From NCBI GenBank assembly GCA_963765105.1, contig CAVXUW010000002.1:1240001-1304000 (forward strand): DNA of 64,000 bases, written 5' to 3'. The translations under genes and the position numbers were made by a program. Under the pieces are notes generated by a model. The model had not been told where the DNA came from. It searched no databases and saw nothing but the letters and a program-made list of their open reading frames with translations. This DNA is from CALMEC01 sp963765105 (GTDB taxonomy: Bacteria > Actinomycetota > Thermoleophilia > Miltoncostaeales > Miltoncostaeaceae). Shown in pieces: positions 51,819 through 60,928 of the stretch. How positions within the stretch are numbered: position 1 is the stretch's first letter; every line of letters starts with the position of its first letter.

Positions 51819-52904
51819 CGGGGCCGCCCAGTAGCGCTGCCCCTCGCCGCGCAGGATGTGCCCGGCCAATTCGAGACGTCCCAGCGTCGCCCCGATCTCC
51901 CCCGCTCCCACGCCGACGCGTTCACAGATCTCGTCAAACGACAGCGGTTCGTTCAACAACAGGTTACGGACATGACGATCGGGTTCAGTGATCGGCTCGC
52001 CGGCGGGCGGGGTGTCGGCAACCTGCCAACCGTCGTGAGGCACGTCAGCCAGAAGGTCGTCCACGGACTCACACAAAGCCGCGCCGACACGGATGAGTGC
52101 GTTGCATCCCGCAGACATCGCGGCCCACGGGGCACCGGGGACCGTCAGAACCGGGCGCCCCTGGTCGAGGGCAAAGTCCGCGGTGATGAGTGCCCCCGAA
52201 CGTTCGGCCGCTTCCACCACCACCACCGCGTCGGCAAGTCCGGCAACGATGCGGTTTCGTGCCGGAAAGCGCCAGGGAGATGGCGTCGTGCCGAGCCAGT
52301 ACTCCGACACCACCGCACCACGCTGGCGGATGCGATCGCGGAGTGCACGGTGGCGTCGTGGGTAGAGAACGTCAACCCCGCACCCCACGACCGCAACCGT
52401 CGGCGCATCGATGCTCAGCGCGCCCTGGTGTGCCGCCGCGTCGATGCCATGCGCCAACCCGCTCACGACGATCCCACCACGTTCCGCGACCTGTCGGGCC
52501 AGGTTGTGCGCGAAGGCAACACCTGCACTCGTTGGTCGGCGACTCCCAACGATTGCGACCAACGGTGCGCCACCGTCCCCACCAAGCGAGCCGAGTTGAC
52601 CATCGACGAACAGCCCGAACGGTGGATCGGGAATCTCGCCCAGGGCCTCCGGATACTCCGCGCTCCCAAGGGCGACGTGCTCCACACTAATGTCGGCAAG
52701 CGCCCGCCGCATGGCGTCGTGGTCGAACCCGTCGTGGGCCGCCCTCAGACGTGCTTCGTCCTGGCCGATTCGCGGAAGGTGTCGCGCCCAGCCGAGCGGC
52801 CCCAGCTGCCACAGCTCCCGCCCGCCCCCCGCACGCCGGGCGGCACGTTGCAGGTCGACGCCCAGGTCGTGAGCGAGCCAGGCCAGGCCCAGTTGCCAGC
52901 TCAT
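51801..52904 (-). CDS. dprA: DNA-processing protein DprA
   Basis: A 367-residue DprA/Smf protein that loads RecA on incoming single-stranded DNA. The Rossmann-like domain has VAIVGSRRPTSAG (about 114-126), VSGLAHGIDAAAHQGAL, VAVVGCGVDVLYPRRH, FPARNRIVAGL and ERSGALITADFALDQGR. The C-terminus (about 305-367) is a winged helix (LSFDEICERVGVGAGEIGAT). It overlaps yifB by 4 nt and is its downstream partner. Confidence 0.95.
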   Translation of the reverse strand: MSWQLGLAWLAHDLGVDLQRAARRAGGGRELWQLGPLGWARHLPRIGQDEARLRAAHDGFDHDAMRRALADISVEHVALGSAEYPEALGEIPDPPFGLFVDGQLGSLGGDGGAPLVAIVGSRRPTSAGVAFAHNLARQVAERGGIVVSGLAHGIDAAAHQGALSIDAPTVAVVGCGVDVLYPRRHRALRDRIRQRGAVVSEYWLGTTPSPWRFPARNRIVAGLADAVVVVEAAERSGALITADFALDQGRPVLTVPGAPWAAMSAGCNALIRVGAALCESVDDLLADVPHDGWQVADTPPAGEPITEPDRHVRNLLLNEPLSFDEICERVGVGAGEIGATLGRLELAGHILRGEGQRYWAAPLRGVA

Positions 52905-54430
52905 AGTGCCGCACCGAACCCGTTGGCACGGTACTGGACGGCCTCGGCGAGGTGATCGGCGCCGACGGTTTCGCTCCCGGCCAAGTCGGCGATGGTACGC
53001 GACACACGCAGCAGGCGGTCGTGGCCTCTGGCCGACAGGGCGTAGTGATCAACCGCCTGTGCGAGGAGCCGCTGACCGGCCGCGTCGATTCGGCAGATGT
53101 TGCGCGCCTGTGCTGCCGAGAGGGTCGCGTTGGGCCCCACCTGACCGCGACCGTTCGCGAGGGCCCGTGCGTGGTCCACCCGGTGGCGTACGGCACTACT
53201 GGCTTCTCCCGGTGGCGCGGTTCCCACAACCTCGTCGGCCGCCAGTCGCGGAACCGGAATCTGCAAGTCGATGCGGTCGGCAACCGGACCTGACAGGCGC
53301 GCACGGTAGGCCGCCGCCCGCCCGGGTGGGCAAGTGCAGGGTTTGCGCGTATCGCCATCGAAGCCGCACGGGCAGGGGTTGCCGGCGCACACGATCAACG
53401 GCCGGGCCGGAAAGCGCGCTGTGACCATCCCGCGGGTGATGTCCACCGAACCTTCCTCGATGGGCTGGCGCAACGCATCGAGCGCCGCCGGCGAGAACGC
53501 ACACACCTCATCCAGAAAGAGGACCCCGAGATGCGCCAGAGTCACCTCGCCCGGCTGTGGGAACCGGCCACCTCCAATGAGCCCCACCGCCGAGATGGTG
53601 TGGTGCGGCGAGCGAAACGGGCGGTCGACAATCATGGGCGTCTGCGCCGGAAGGAGGCCCGCAACGGAGTGGATGCGGGTGACCGCAATCGCGTCATCGA
53701 GCGACAGCGATGGAAGGATGCCGGGCAGCCGCCGCGCCAACATGGTCTTTCCTCCACCGGGCGGACCGATCATCAGCAGGCTGTGCGACCCCGCGGCGGC
53801 GATCTCAAGCGCCCGGCGAGCGGCATGTTGACCACGGATGTCACCAAGATCGGCCACAGGCCGGCCCGTCGCACGGTCGAGAAGGGCCGCCGCATCCACG
53901 TCGGGACGATTGATCGTCTCCCGCCCCTCGAGCACGTCAACGGCGTGGCGCACGCCGTTGACCGGGACGATGTCGATACCGCTAATGAGTGCGGCCTCAC
54001 CAGCGTTCGCCTCGGGAACAACGAGCTGACGCCATCCGGACGCGGCAGCGTGTTCGGCCATCGCGAGCACTCCCGCGACAGGTCGCAGCGACCCGTCGAG
54101 AGCGAGCTCACCCACCGCCCCCACCCCCGTCAACGCCGCCGGCGAGAGTTGGCCGGTAGCCGCGAGAACAGCCAAGGCGATCGGCAGGTCGTACTGTGGG
54201 CCGACTTTGCGCAAGTCGGCCGGGGCCAAGTTCACGATGATGCGCTGCGACGGCACGCGGTAGGCCTGGTTGGCCAGCCCCGACCTCACCCGTTCACGCG
54301 ACTCTTGAACCGCGGTGTCGGGAAGGCCCACCACGGCGAATGCCGGCGTTCCGGTGCGCAGGTCGGCCTCCACCTGGACGGTGGCCGAGTGAAGACCGAT
54401 GAGCGCGGGGCTGACGATGTGTGCGACCAC
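52901..54430 (-). CDS. YifB/ComM Mg-chelatase-like AAA+ ATPase
   Basis: A 509-residue protein from GTG 54430, chosen to give the typical N-terminus IVSPALIGLHSATVQVEADL. An N-terminal ChlI-like domain (FAVVGLPDTAVQESRERVRS) precedes the AAA+ module: Walker A GPPGGGKT (about 218-225), Walker B VLFLDEVCAF, and the FRSPHHTIS and GNPCPCG segments with Cys clusters. ComM homologues drive branch migration during natural transformation. It forms an operon with dprA. Confidence 0.93.
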   Translation of the reverse strand: MVAHIVSPALIGLHSATVQVEADLRTGTPAFAVVGLPDTAVQESRERVRSGLANQAYRVPSQRIIVNLAPADLRKVGPQYDLPIALAVLAATGQLSPAALTGVGAVGELALDGSLRPVAGVLAMAEHAAASGWRQLVVPEANAGEAALISGIDIVPVNGVRHAVDVLEGRETINRPDVDAAALLDRATGRPVADLGDIRGQHAARRALEIAAAGSHSLLMIGPPGGGKTMLARRLPGILPSLSLDDAIAVTRIHSVAGLLPAQTPMIVDRPFRSPHHTISAVGLIGGGRFPQPGEVTLAHLGVLFLDEVCAFSPAALDALRQPIEEGSVDITRGMVTARFPARPLIVCAGNPCPCGFDGDTRKPCTCPPGRAAAYRARLSGPVADRIDLQIPVPRLAADEVVGTAPPGEASSAVRHRVDHARALANGRGQVGPNATLSAAQARNICRIDAAGQRLLAQAVDHYALSARGHDRLLRVSRTIADLAGSETVGADHLAEAVQYRANGFGAAL

Positions 54431-54576
54431 GTCGGGAACGCTGCCGTCCACACGTGTTGCATCGCTACACCGAGGTGTGACAAAAGGCGCGTGGCTTCGG
54501 CAATTAATCGACCCCGGCCGATGTTGTGACACCTCGCGTCTTGCGCTGTGACATTCATCCACGCACACTGACCGGC

Positions 54577-54966
54577 ATGAGGTCACGGGGGTTCGATGCA
54601 GAACGGCGGGCGGAGCGCTACCTCGCTCGGCGCGGGTGGAGGGTGATCGCCCGCAACTGGCGCGGCGGAGGGGGCGAGCTCGACATCGTCGCCACCCGCC
54701 GCGGCGTGGTGGCGATCGTGGAGGTGAAGGCCCGGGCCGACGCGGACGCGCTGACGGAGCCGATCTCGTATTGGCAGCGTCAACGTCTTCTCATCGCCGC
54801 GAACACATTCGTGGCCCGACGCCCGCAGCTCAACGGCTACGAGGTGCGCATCGATCTCATCGCCATCCATCTCGAGGCGCCGTCGTGGCGCGCCATTCGC
54901 CACGATCGGGACATCCTCGTCTCAGACGACTACAACAGGTCGTCGAACAGCGTCAAGTTCGTGTAG
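54577..54966 (+). CDS. YraN/UPF0102 family nuclease-like protein
   Basis: A 129-residue protein of the UPF0102 family, a restriction-endonuclease-like fold with G(G)ELDIVATRRGVVAIVEVKAR (about 28-48) holding the D-ExK residues. The role in bacteria is not firmly known; it is often next to rnhB and yifB, as here. ATG 54577 gives the standard start. The last 37 nt overlap the convergent rnhB. Confidence 0.88.
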   Translation: MRSRGFDAERRAERYLARRGWRVIARNWRGGGGELDIVATRRGVVAIVEVKARADADALTEPISYWQRQRLLIAANTFVARRPQLNGYEVRIDLIAIHLEAPSWRAIRHDRDILVSDDYNRSSNSVKFV

Positions 54967-55619
54967 GCGATCGAGTTGAACGACCGGCGATGAATGGGCG
55001 ACAGACCCGCGGCACGAACAGCGTCTTGATGCTCTCGAGTGCCGTAGCCCACATGGCGTTCGAAGCCGAAACCGGGCCAGGCCAGCGCCGCCGGGCCGGC
55101 CATCAACCGATCGCGTGTTGTCTTGGCGATCACGGAGGCCGCAGCGATGGCGGCGGACGTGCGATCCCCACCAATGACACGTTGATGGGTGGGGGCGGGA
55201 TCCGGCAGTGAGAACCCATCGACGACGCTCACGTCCGCCACCGGGTCAATCCCGGCCAGGCACTCCGCAAGAAGCCGGAGGTTGGAGCGGTGGAGCCCGT
55301 CGCGGTCCACGGTGGGGGCGCATGCGGAGATGACAACCACCTGCTTTGCGTGGCACAGGATGGCCGCCGCCAGCTCCTGACGCGACTGCGGAGTGAGTCG
55401 TTTCGAATCATCGAGCCCGGTCAGCTCACGACGTGCCGTGCGACTCATCCCCGCGAGGTCAAAAGCCACGGCCGCCGCAACGAGCGGGCCGGCAAGGCAT
55501 CCTCGCCCGGCTTCGTCGGTGCCCGCGACGATCGGCACGCCGAAGGCGCGGTCGTAACGAAACAACCGACTGGTTCGTGCCGCGCGTTGGCGGGCGCGAA
55601 GTGCGGTGGGCGACGCCAC
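54930..55619 (-). CDS. rnhB: ribonuclease HII
   Basis: A 229-residue nuclease that removes RNA from RNA-DNA hybrids and ribonucleotides from DNA. Catalytic acids: Asp and Glu in GTDEAGRG (about 34-41), Asp in VVDGFSLPD, and a later Asp in TTRDRLM. The C-terminal GFERHVGYGTREHQDA is diagnostic. GTG 55619 is chosen because the upstream frame has no conserved residues. It is 10 bp downstream of rplS. Confidence 0.94.
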   Translation of the reverse strand: MASPTALRARQRAARTSRLFRYDRAFGVPIVAGTDEAGRGCLAGPLVAAAVAFDLAGMSRTARRELTGLDDSKRLTPQSRQELAAAILCHAKQVVVISACAPTVDRDGLHRSNLRLLAECLAGIDPVADVSVVDGFSLPDPAPTHQRVIGGDRTSAAIAAASVIAKTTRDRLMAGPAALAWPGFGFERHVGYGTREHQDAVRAAGLSPIHRRSFNSIAYTNLTLFDDLL

Positions 55620-55629
55620 CGAAACGGTT

Positions 55630-55977
55630 CTAGCGCTGCTTCTCGCGCACGCGAGCCTTCTTGCCCACTTTGCCGCGTAGGTAGTACAGCTTGGCGCGAC
55701 GCACATCGCCCTCGGTCACCCGCTCGATCCGTTCGATCTTCGGCGAGTGAACCGGAAATGTCCGCTCGACGCCCACACCGAAGCTTTGCTTACGAACGGT
55801 GAACGTCTCACGCGACGTGGAGCCTTGACGGCGAATAACGATGCCTTCGAACACCTGAATCCGCTGGCGCTGGCCTTCGATGACCCGAAAGTGAACCTTT
55901 ACGGTGTCGCCCGACCTAAACTCGGGAATGTCGTCGCGGAGCTGCATCCGCTCCAGTTCCTCAATGACACTGCTCAC
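55630..55977 (-). CDS. rplS: 50S ribosomal protein L19
   Basis: A 115-residue L19 from GTG 55977, with AAGGAG about 6 nt upstream. The sequence has the standard blocks FRSGDTVKVHFRVIEG, IQVFEGIVIRRQG, TFTVRKQSFGVGVERTFPVH and AKLYYLRGKVGKKARV. It sits at the interface of the subunits. The gene is upstream of rnhB; trmD, rimM and rpsP are farther upstream, with two other genes in between. Confidence 0.98.
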   Translation of the reverse strand: MSSVIEELERMQLRDDIPEFRSGDTVKVHFRVIEGQRQRIQVFEGIVIRRQGSTSRETFTVRKQSFGVGVERTFPVHSPKIERIERVTEGDVRRAKLYYLRGKVGKKARVREKQR

Positions 55978-56071
55978 AAAAGCTCCTTCGGACTTCAAAC
56001 GCCAAAACGACCGCGAGGATAGCAGCCGGGACGGTAAACACCCCCGTGCTGCCCTCCCCGCGTGGGGCGCC

Positions 56072-56635
56072 TCAGACGCCACACCCCAAAACGCCCTCGA
56101 TCGACGTTGTTTCGCCGTTACTCGCGACCACATTCAGCGTGGCGGAACGCTCGGTGGATTCGATACTCGTCTGCGTTGGCTCACCGATGTCGTCAAGGCG
56201 CACCGTGAAGTCGGCGTTGGCGTAGGAGTCAGCAATGTCGATGACCGAGGCAGCGGTCCCGGGTTTCTTGTCCAACAGGACCGATTTCCCATCGATGACC
56301 ATGAACCCCCCGTCGTACCCGGTGAAGAAGACTGATTCCTCAGCACCTTTCCTGCGCAACCAACAACCAATCGCCTCGTACTTCGCGGCCGTCACGTCGC
56401 GCGCCGTAAAGGAGTCGATCGAGATGGGCTTGCCGGTCGAGGTCGTCGGGGATTCGGTCGACGTCGTCGTGGATTCGGCCGTTGTCACCGCGGCTCCCGT
56501 CGACGCGCTTGGCGAACCGGTTTCTGCGTCGCTGCCGCCACATCCGGCCACGAGGAGCACGCACAACACCAGGGGCCACCGCAGTCGCGACCCGGCGAAC
56601 ACCGAGGAGGCGTGGGAACGGCCGTTGACCAACAT
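56072..56635 (-). CDS. hypothetical lipoprotein
   Basis: A 187-residue lipoprotein with RLRWPLVLCVLLVAGCGG (lipobox VAGC, Cys32), a Ser/Thr-rich linker (about 40-70), and a folded part with SFTARDVTAAKYEAIGCWLR, FFTGYDGGFMVIDGKSVLLD and a final Cys. I recognise no family. It is inserted between rplS and trmD, a spot that is normally compact. Confidence 0.65.
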   Translation of the reverse strand: MLVNGRSHASSVFAGSRLRWPLVLCVLLVAGCGGSDAETGSPSASTGAAVTTAESTTTSTESPTTSTGKPISIDSFTARDVTAAKYEAIGCWLRRKGAEESVFFTGYDGGFMVIDGKSVLLDKKPGTAASVIDIADSYANADFTVRLDDIGEPTQTSIESTERSATLNVVASNGETTSIEGVLGCGV

Positions 56636-56972
56636 GCTGATCTCGCTTTCTCAGAGCTGTCGCGATTTCACGCGACGAGGAACGACTGCCGACGGGGCGC
56701 ACGCCGATGCGACGACCGTGACGTGCGGGTAGAAGCGCGGGGGTGCCGCCGCTCACGGCGAGAACATGCGATATCGCCTCAGGTCTGAGGCGAGACGAAC
56801 ACGCTCTCGACGCGGAGCCATTGTCACCGGCGACGCTAGCAAGAACGGACGACGCGCCGAAGCACGATTGGTGCCGGGCAACACGCATCTGGCCTTAACC
56901 CGCCAGATCTCGAACCCGCACCCGCCATCCGTCCGGGTTCGCCCGAAGGTTACGCGGATCGGCTGAGGCTGG
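56636..56972. other. 337-bp stretch without a recognisable gene
   Basis: Between the lipoprotein and the glyoxalase-like gene I find no frame with convincing composition. The minus-strand frames here are Arg/Ser-rich shadows. The lipoprotein promoter should lie within it. Confidence 0.5.
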
Positions 56973-57362
56973 TCATTCCTCCTCAGCAGCGTCAGGTGAC
57001 GCGGGCTGCCACAGCTGAATCGCGTTTCCCTCAGGGTCGTGGAGCTGGGCGAAGCGCCCGTTGGGATAGGTCGTCGGGTCCACGCTCACGGCGAGACCTC
57101 GCGCGGTGAGCTGCGCGACGATGACATCGAGGTCGCGCACCCGGAAGTTGATTCCCCAGCCCGCCGTACCGAGATACGGGCTGTCGTGGTTCTCCCGTCC
57201 GAATGGGGCAAAAACGGTGGGTCCGGCGCGTTGCTCCCAGACCTCGCCTCCGTACGTGGTCGGCGGCGGCTCGACGCCCAAGTGCTCCGCATACCACGCG
57301 CCCAGTGCGGCGGAGTCCTGCGCCCGAAAGAAAAACCCGCCGATGCCCTCGACACGCTCCAT
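56973..57362 (-). CDS. VOC-superfamily (glyoxalase-like) protein
   Basis: A 129-residue protein from ATG 57362 with two beta-alpha-beta modules: GIGGFFFRAQDSAALGAWY, EHLGVEPP, GWGINFRVRDLDVIVAQL and FAQLHDPEGNAIQLWQP. It could be a glyoxalase, dioxygenase or drug-binding protein; metal ligands in the normal positions (His/Glu) are only partly kept. It is 26 bp downstream of trmD and on the same strand. Confidence 0.8.
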   Translation of the reverse strand: MERVEGIGGFFFRAQDSAALGAWYAEHLGVEPPPTTYGGEVWEQRAGPTVFAPFGRENHDSPYLGTAGWGINFRVRDLDVIVAQLTARGLAVSVDPTTYPNGRFAQLHDPEGNAIQLWQPASPDAAEEE

Positions 57363-57388
57363 TGGTGAAGTGTGGCAGGCAGCGCCCG

Positions 57389-58069
57389 CTAGCGCGCGGC
57401 CCCCGGTGGGCGTGTCTGCTCGTCTCGCCATGCGTCGATGGCCCCGTGGTGGCCGGAAAGCAGCACGTCGGGCACGGCCCAGCCTCGGAACTCCGCGGGT
57501 CGGGTGTAGTGCGGGTGCTCTACCCGGCCGGCGAGTCCCTCGGAGAACGACTCGCGATGCAGGCTTTCAGGGTTACCCAAGGCCCCAGGGATCTGCCGAG
57601 CGACGGCATCGATGATCGTCATGGCGGCCACCTCCCCACCAGCGAGGACGTACGGGCCGAGGCAAACCTGGTCATTGGCAAGGTGAGTATGGACACGCTC
57701 ATCGAAGCCCTCGTACCGGCCACACAAGAGCACCAGCTCGTCGAGCGTCGCAAGCTCGCGGGCGATCGGGTCGCTGAACATCCGCCCGCGCGGGGTGAGA
57801 ACCGCGACCCGGCGGCCCTCGCGCACCTGCTCGGCGGGTTGGCGATACACGGCCTCGAGGGTTGCGGCGACCACGTCTACGCGGATCACCATGCCCGGCC
57901 CGCCACCGTAAGGCGGGTCGTCGACCTGCCCGGCGGACAGCGGCGTGTAGTCGCGAAACGAGAAACACCGCAGCTCCAGATCCGCCGACGTGGCGGCGTT
58001 CGTCAGGTGCCGCGGGCGACGCATCCAGTCGAACCATTCGGGAAAGAGCGTGACGACATCGATTCTCAT
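57389..58069 (-). CDS. trmD: tRNA (guanine37-N1)-methyltransferase
   Basis: A 226-residue SPOUT methyltransferase that modifies G37 of tRNAs reading CNN and prevents frameshifting. The deep knot is seen in LLCGRYEGFDERV (about 114-126) and VLAGGEVAAMTIIDAVAR (about 140-157); PPYGGGPGMV and HPHYTRP are also diagnostic. It overlaps rimM by 4 nt. Confidence 0.97.
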   Translation of the reverse strand: MRIDVVTLFPEWFDWMRRPRHLTNAATSADLELRCFSFRDYTPLSAGQVDDPPYGGGPGMVIRVDVVAATLEAVYRQPAEQVREGRRVAVLTPRGRMFSDPIARELATLDELVLLCGRYEGFDERVHTHLANDQVCLGPYVLAGGEVAAMTIIDAVARQIPGALGNPESLHRESFSEGLAGRVEHPHYTRPAEFRGWAVPDVLLSGHHGAIDAWRDEQTRPPGAAR

Positions 58070-58593
58070 GCGTCGCCCCCGCCGAACAGGTCGGCGCGAA
58101 TGACGATGCGCCGCCCCGGAACATCAAGCACCTCGACCGCGTCATGCGTAAAAGGGACCAGCCGAATCTCACCGTCGGCAGGCGTCACAACGAGCGCGTC
58201 GTTGGCCGTGCCCTCAGAAACGTCGGTCACCTCACCGATCTCGTGCGCACCCACCCACACGCGACAGCCGATCACGTCGCGTACGTAGTACTCATCGTCC
58301 TCGTCAAGTGCGCGAAGGGCATCCGGGGCCACAGCCAGCGTGGCGTTCACCAGCTCCGCAGCTGCTTCCTTGGATGTGATTCCGTGAAAACAGAGCAGGA
58401 AATCACCGCCGCTCTCCCGGAGAGATGACAGCTGGAGCGACCGACGTGCGCCGGCCACATCCGCGATGAGCTCACTGCCGACGGCGGTGGTTGCCAACGT
58501 TGGCCCGGTGGCGCGAGCGCGTAGCTCACCCGCGACTCCGTGAGTGCGCCCGAGCCGACCGATGATGACGAGGTCGCCGTCGCTGACGGACAC
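58066..58593 (-). CDS. rimM: 16S rRNA-processing protein RimM
   Basis: A 175-residue ribosome-maturation factor that binds S19 in the 30S head. N-terminal RimM domain: DLVIIGRLGRTHGVAGELR (about 6-24), with the GITSKEAAAELVNATLAV segment; C-terminal PRC barrel: EYYVRDVIGCRVW and ADGEIRLVPFTHDAVEVLDV. It lies 5 bp after the KH gene and overlaps trmD. Confidence 0.95.
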   Translation of the reverse strand: MSVSDGDLVIIGRLGRTHGVAGELRARATGPTLATTAVGSELIADVAGARRSLQLSSLRESGGDFLLCFHGITSKEAAAELVNATLAVAPDALRALDEDDEYYVRDVIGCRVWVGAHEIGEVTDVSEGTANDALVVTPADGEIRLVPFTHDAVEVLDVPGRRIVIRADLFGGGDA

Positions 58594-58598
58594 CGCGA

Positions 58599-58850
58599 TC
58601 AGTCGACGATGTCGAGCGCCACCTTGAGCCCGTTCGCGCGTCCGGCGGCCTGGGTGACCGCCCGCAGCGCGTGGGCGATGCGACCTCCGCGACCGATGAC
58701 CTGGCCGCGTTGAGACTCGGGCACGAACAGCTCAAAAACGATGCGGTCTCGGTCTTCGCGGTTGGTGACGCGAACCTGGTCGGGTTCGTCAATCAGTCCG
58801 CGGGCGATCTCGGCGATCATGTCGCCGATGGCATCGGTGGTGTCCGACAT
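58599..58850 (-). CDS. khpA: KH-domain RNA-binding protein KhpA
   Basis: An 83-residue single type-II KH protein with the GxxG loop in VIGRGGRIAHALRAV (about 52-66). Such KhpA proteins lie between rpsP and rimM in Gram-positive bacteria and bind RNAs affecting cell division and growth. Its position here is standard. It starts 4 bp after rpsP. Confidence 0.93.
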   Translation of the reverse strand: MSDTTDAIGDMIAEIARGLIDEPDQVRVTNREDRDRIVFELFVPESQRGQVIGRGGRIAHALRAVTQAAGRANGLKVALDIVD

Positions 58851-58854
58851 CGAG

Positions 58855-59118
58855 CTAGGCGGCCGCCGCGGCGGTCTTGGCGTCGGCTTCGGCGATCTTG
58901 ATGAGCTTCGTCACGGCGCGGCTGGGCTGGGCGCCTTTGCCGATCCAGTCGTGCACCTTTTCGAGGTTGAGCTCGACCAGCGACGGCTGAAGCTGCGGGT
59001 TGTACCGACCGACCGTTTCGATGTTGCGACCGTCGCGCGGTGAGCGCGAATCGGCGACGACGACGCGGTAGATCGCGTTCTTTTTGCTTCCCACGCGGGT
59101 GAGGCGAATCTTGACCAC
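58855..59118 (-). CDS. rpsP: 30S ribosomal protein S16
   Basis: An 87-residue S16 with the start VKIRLTRVGSKKNAIYRVVV, then DSRSPRDGR, IETVGRYNPQ and RVHDWIGKGAQPS-like KVHDWIGKGAQPS. A short Ala-rich tail ends the protein. It is the first ribosomal gene after ffh, 19 bp downstream of it. Confidence 0.97.
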   Translation of the reverse strand: MVKIRLTRVGSKKNAIYRVVVADSRSPRDGRNIETVGRYNPQLQPSLVELNLEKVHDWIGKGAQPSRAVTKLIKIAEADAKTAAAAA

Positions 59119-59137
59119 AGTGCTCCTACGTTGTTTC

Positions 59138-60460
59138 TCAGGTCCCGAACATGGGCGGCAGCTTCCCGCCCTTGCCGAATTGTTTCATCATTTTCTGCAT
59201 CTGCTTGAACTGTGCCAGAAGTTGGTTGACCTCTTGCACCGTTGTCCCACTGCCCCGGGCAATGCGCTTGCGGCGACTGCCGTTGATCACATCCGGTTTA
59301 CGACGCTCGACCGACGTCATGCTCTTGATGATGGCTTCGGTTTTGTCGAGCTGCCGGTCGTCCAGATCGGCATCCTTGAGCTTCTTCATCTGCCCAAGCC
59401 CCGGAATCATGCCGAGGATACCGCTCAGGGGCCCCATTTTCCGAATTTGTTGGAGCTGCTCGAGCATGTCGTCCAGCGTGAATGCTCCACCGGTGCGCAA
59501 CCGTTTGCTGAGACCCTGGACGCTTTCGGTGTCGACGGTCTGCCCGGCACGCTCGATAAGGGTGAGCACGTCGCCCATTCCCAGGATGCGTTGGGCCATG
59601 CGATCGGGGTGAAACGCTTCGAGTGCATCGACCTTCTCCCCGGTGCCGACGAACAGAATCGGCTTACCGGTGACGGCACGTACCGAGAGGGCGGCGCCAC
59701 CGCGGGTGTCACCGTCGAGCTTGGTGAGGATGACCCCGTCGAAGTCAACGGCCTGCTGGAAGGCCAGGGCCACCTCGACCGCGCTTTGGCCGGTCATCGC
59801 ATCAAGCGCGAGGACAACGGCCGTGGGCTGCACCGCGTTCTTCACGTCGATGAGCTGGCGCATCATCTCGTCGTCCACGGTGAGACGGCCGGCGGTGTCG
59901 ACGATCACCACATCACGGGCTTGGCGCTTCGCTTCCCGTACGCCGTTGCTTGCGACCGTCACGGGGTTCTGCGAGTCCTCGCGGTAGACCGGAACGCCGA
60001 TCTGCGCACCGAGCACCTCGAGCTGGTCAATGGCAGCCGGCCGCTGAAGGTCACACGCCACGAGCATCGGTGCGCGACCCTCGGTCCGCATCTGCCGGGC
60101 AAGCTTCGCGCAAAACGTCGTCTTACCCGACCCTTGCAGCCCGGCCAACAGAATGATCGTTGGCGGCTTCGACGACATCGGTAGCCGCGCTTGGGTGCCG
60201 CCCATGAGGGTCGCCAGCTCCTCGTTGACGATCTTCACGACCTGCTGATCGGGCGTGAGCGACTGCATCACCTCGGCGCCGGTGGCCCGGGCCTTGATGG
60301 CGTCGGTGAGCTGCTTCACCACCGGGAGGCTCACATCGGCTTCGAGCAGCGACAGCCGGATCGCCCGCATGGCCTTGTCGATATCCGCCGACGTCAGCTT
60401 GCCGCGACCGCGGAGGCCGCTAAACACTCCTTGAAGCTTGTCGGAAAGGTTCTCGAACAT
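59138..60460 (-). CDS. ffh: signal recognition particle protein Ffh
   Basis: A 440-residue SRP GTPase that recognises signal sequences at the ribosome and docks with FtsY. N domain about 1-90; G domain with GLQGSGKTTFCAKLA (about 107-121), DTAGRLTVD and TKLDGDTRGGAAL; M domain with the Met-rich hydrophobic helices (IRKMGPLSGILGMIPGLGQM) and the RNA-binding SRRKRIARGSGTTVQEVNQL helix. Complete and of normal length. Confidence 0.97.
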   Translation of the reverse strand: MFENLSDKLQGVFSGLRGRGKLTSADIDKAMRAIRLSLLEADVSLPVVKQLTDAIKARATGAEVMQSLTPDQQVVKIVNEELATLMGGTQARLPMSSKPPTIILLAGLQGSGKTTFCAKLARQMRTEGRAPMLVACDLQRPAAIDQLEVLGAQIGVPVYREDSQNPVTVASNGVREAKRQARDVVIVDTAGRLTVDDEMMRQLIDVKNAVQPTAVVLALDAMTGQSAVEVALAFQQAVDFDGVILTKLDGDTRGGAALSVRAVTGKPILFVGTGEKVDALEAFHPDRMAQRILGMGDVLTLIERAGQTVDTESVQGLSKRLRTGGAFTLDDMLEQLQQIRKMGPLSGILGMIPGLGQMKKLKDADLDDRQLDKTEAIIKSMTSVERRKPDVINGSRRKRIARGSGTTVQEVNQLLAQFKQMQKMMKQFGKGGKLPPMFGT

Positions 60461-60928
60461 GCGACCCGAGAGTCTACAAGCCCTCGTGACACCCCTGGTA
60501 CCCGGGGGTACTGGGCGACACTCGACGACCGGTCGCCCGCGTAGACGTCGTCGGCTCTGCCTTGTCCCCGGGGCGAACCAGGGACGCGGCGTCCGCTTCT
60601 CCGACGTGAGCTACGCGGGCGGCGAGCCACGCCGATGCGAGGTCGCCGACGTGGCGGTGGTCAATGCCGCAGCATCCGCCCAGCACCGCGAGGGACGGCA
60701 ACCGCTCGTGAAGGCGCCGGTGAGCAGCGGCCAGCTCGCCCCGGTCACCCGCGTCCAGCGTTTCCGCCTCGCTCGACTCGCACGGGGGCTCACGCGCCCG
60801 TGAGGACCGCGTGGGACGATTCACCGCGGTGTAGCGCGACGGCAAGCTGATTCACCAGGAGGAGCATCGGGGGGACCGCTCCGAGTAGACCCTCTCAGCG
60901 CGGCTGACGCGCGAGAGGACCACCCGAC
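60461..60928. other. 468-bp gap between ffh and typA holding a gene remnant
   Basis: No intact gene. The only recognisable content is the homocysteine S-methyltransferase fragment at about 60614-60790 on the minus strand. A dyad GTACCC-GG-GGGTAC lies near 60498-60511; it may be an operator or part of a weak terminator. Confidence 0.6.
60614..60790 (-). pseudogene. C-terminal remnant of homocysteine S-methyltransferase
   Basis: A minus-strand segment translates to SEAETLDAGDRGELAAAHRR and then LHERLPSLAVLGGCCGIDHR. This is the C-terminal part of homocysteine S-methyltransferases, including the GGCC zinc-ligand pair and the HV that follows it. The barrel that should precede it is absent: upstream sequence runs into unrelated DNA and the typA region. 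The fragment is about 59 codons of a normal 300, so it is a deletion remnant. Confidence 0.7.
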
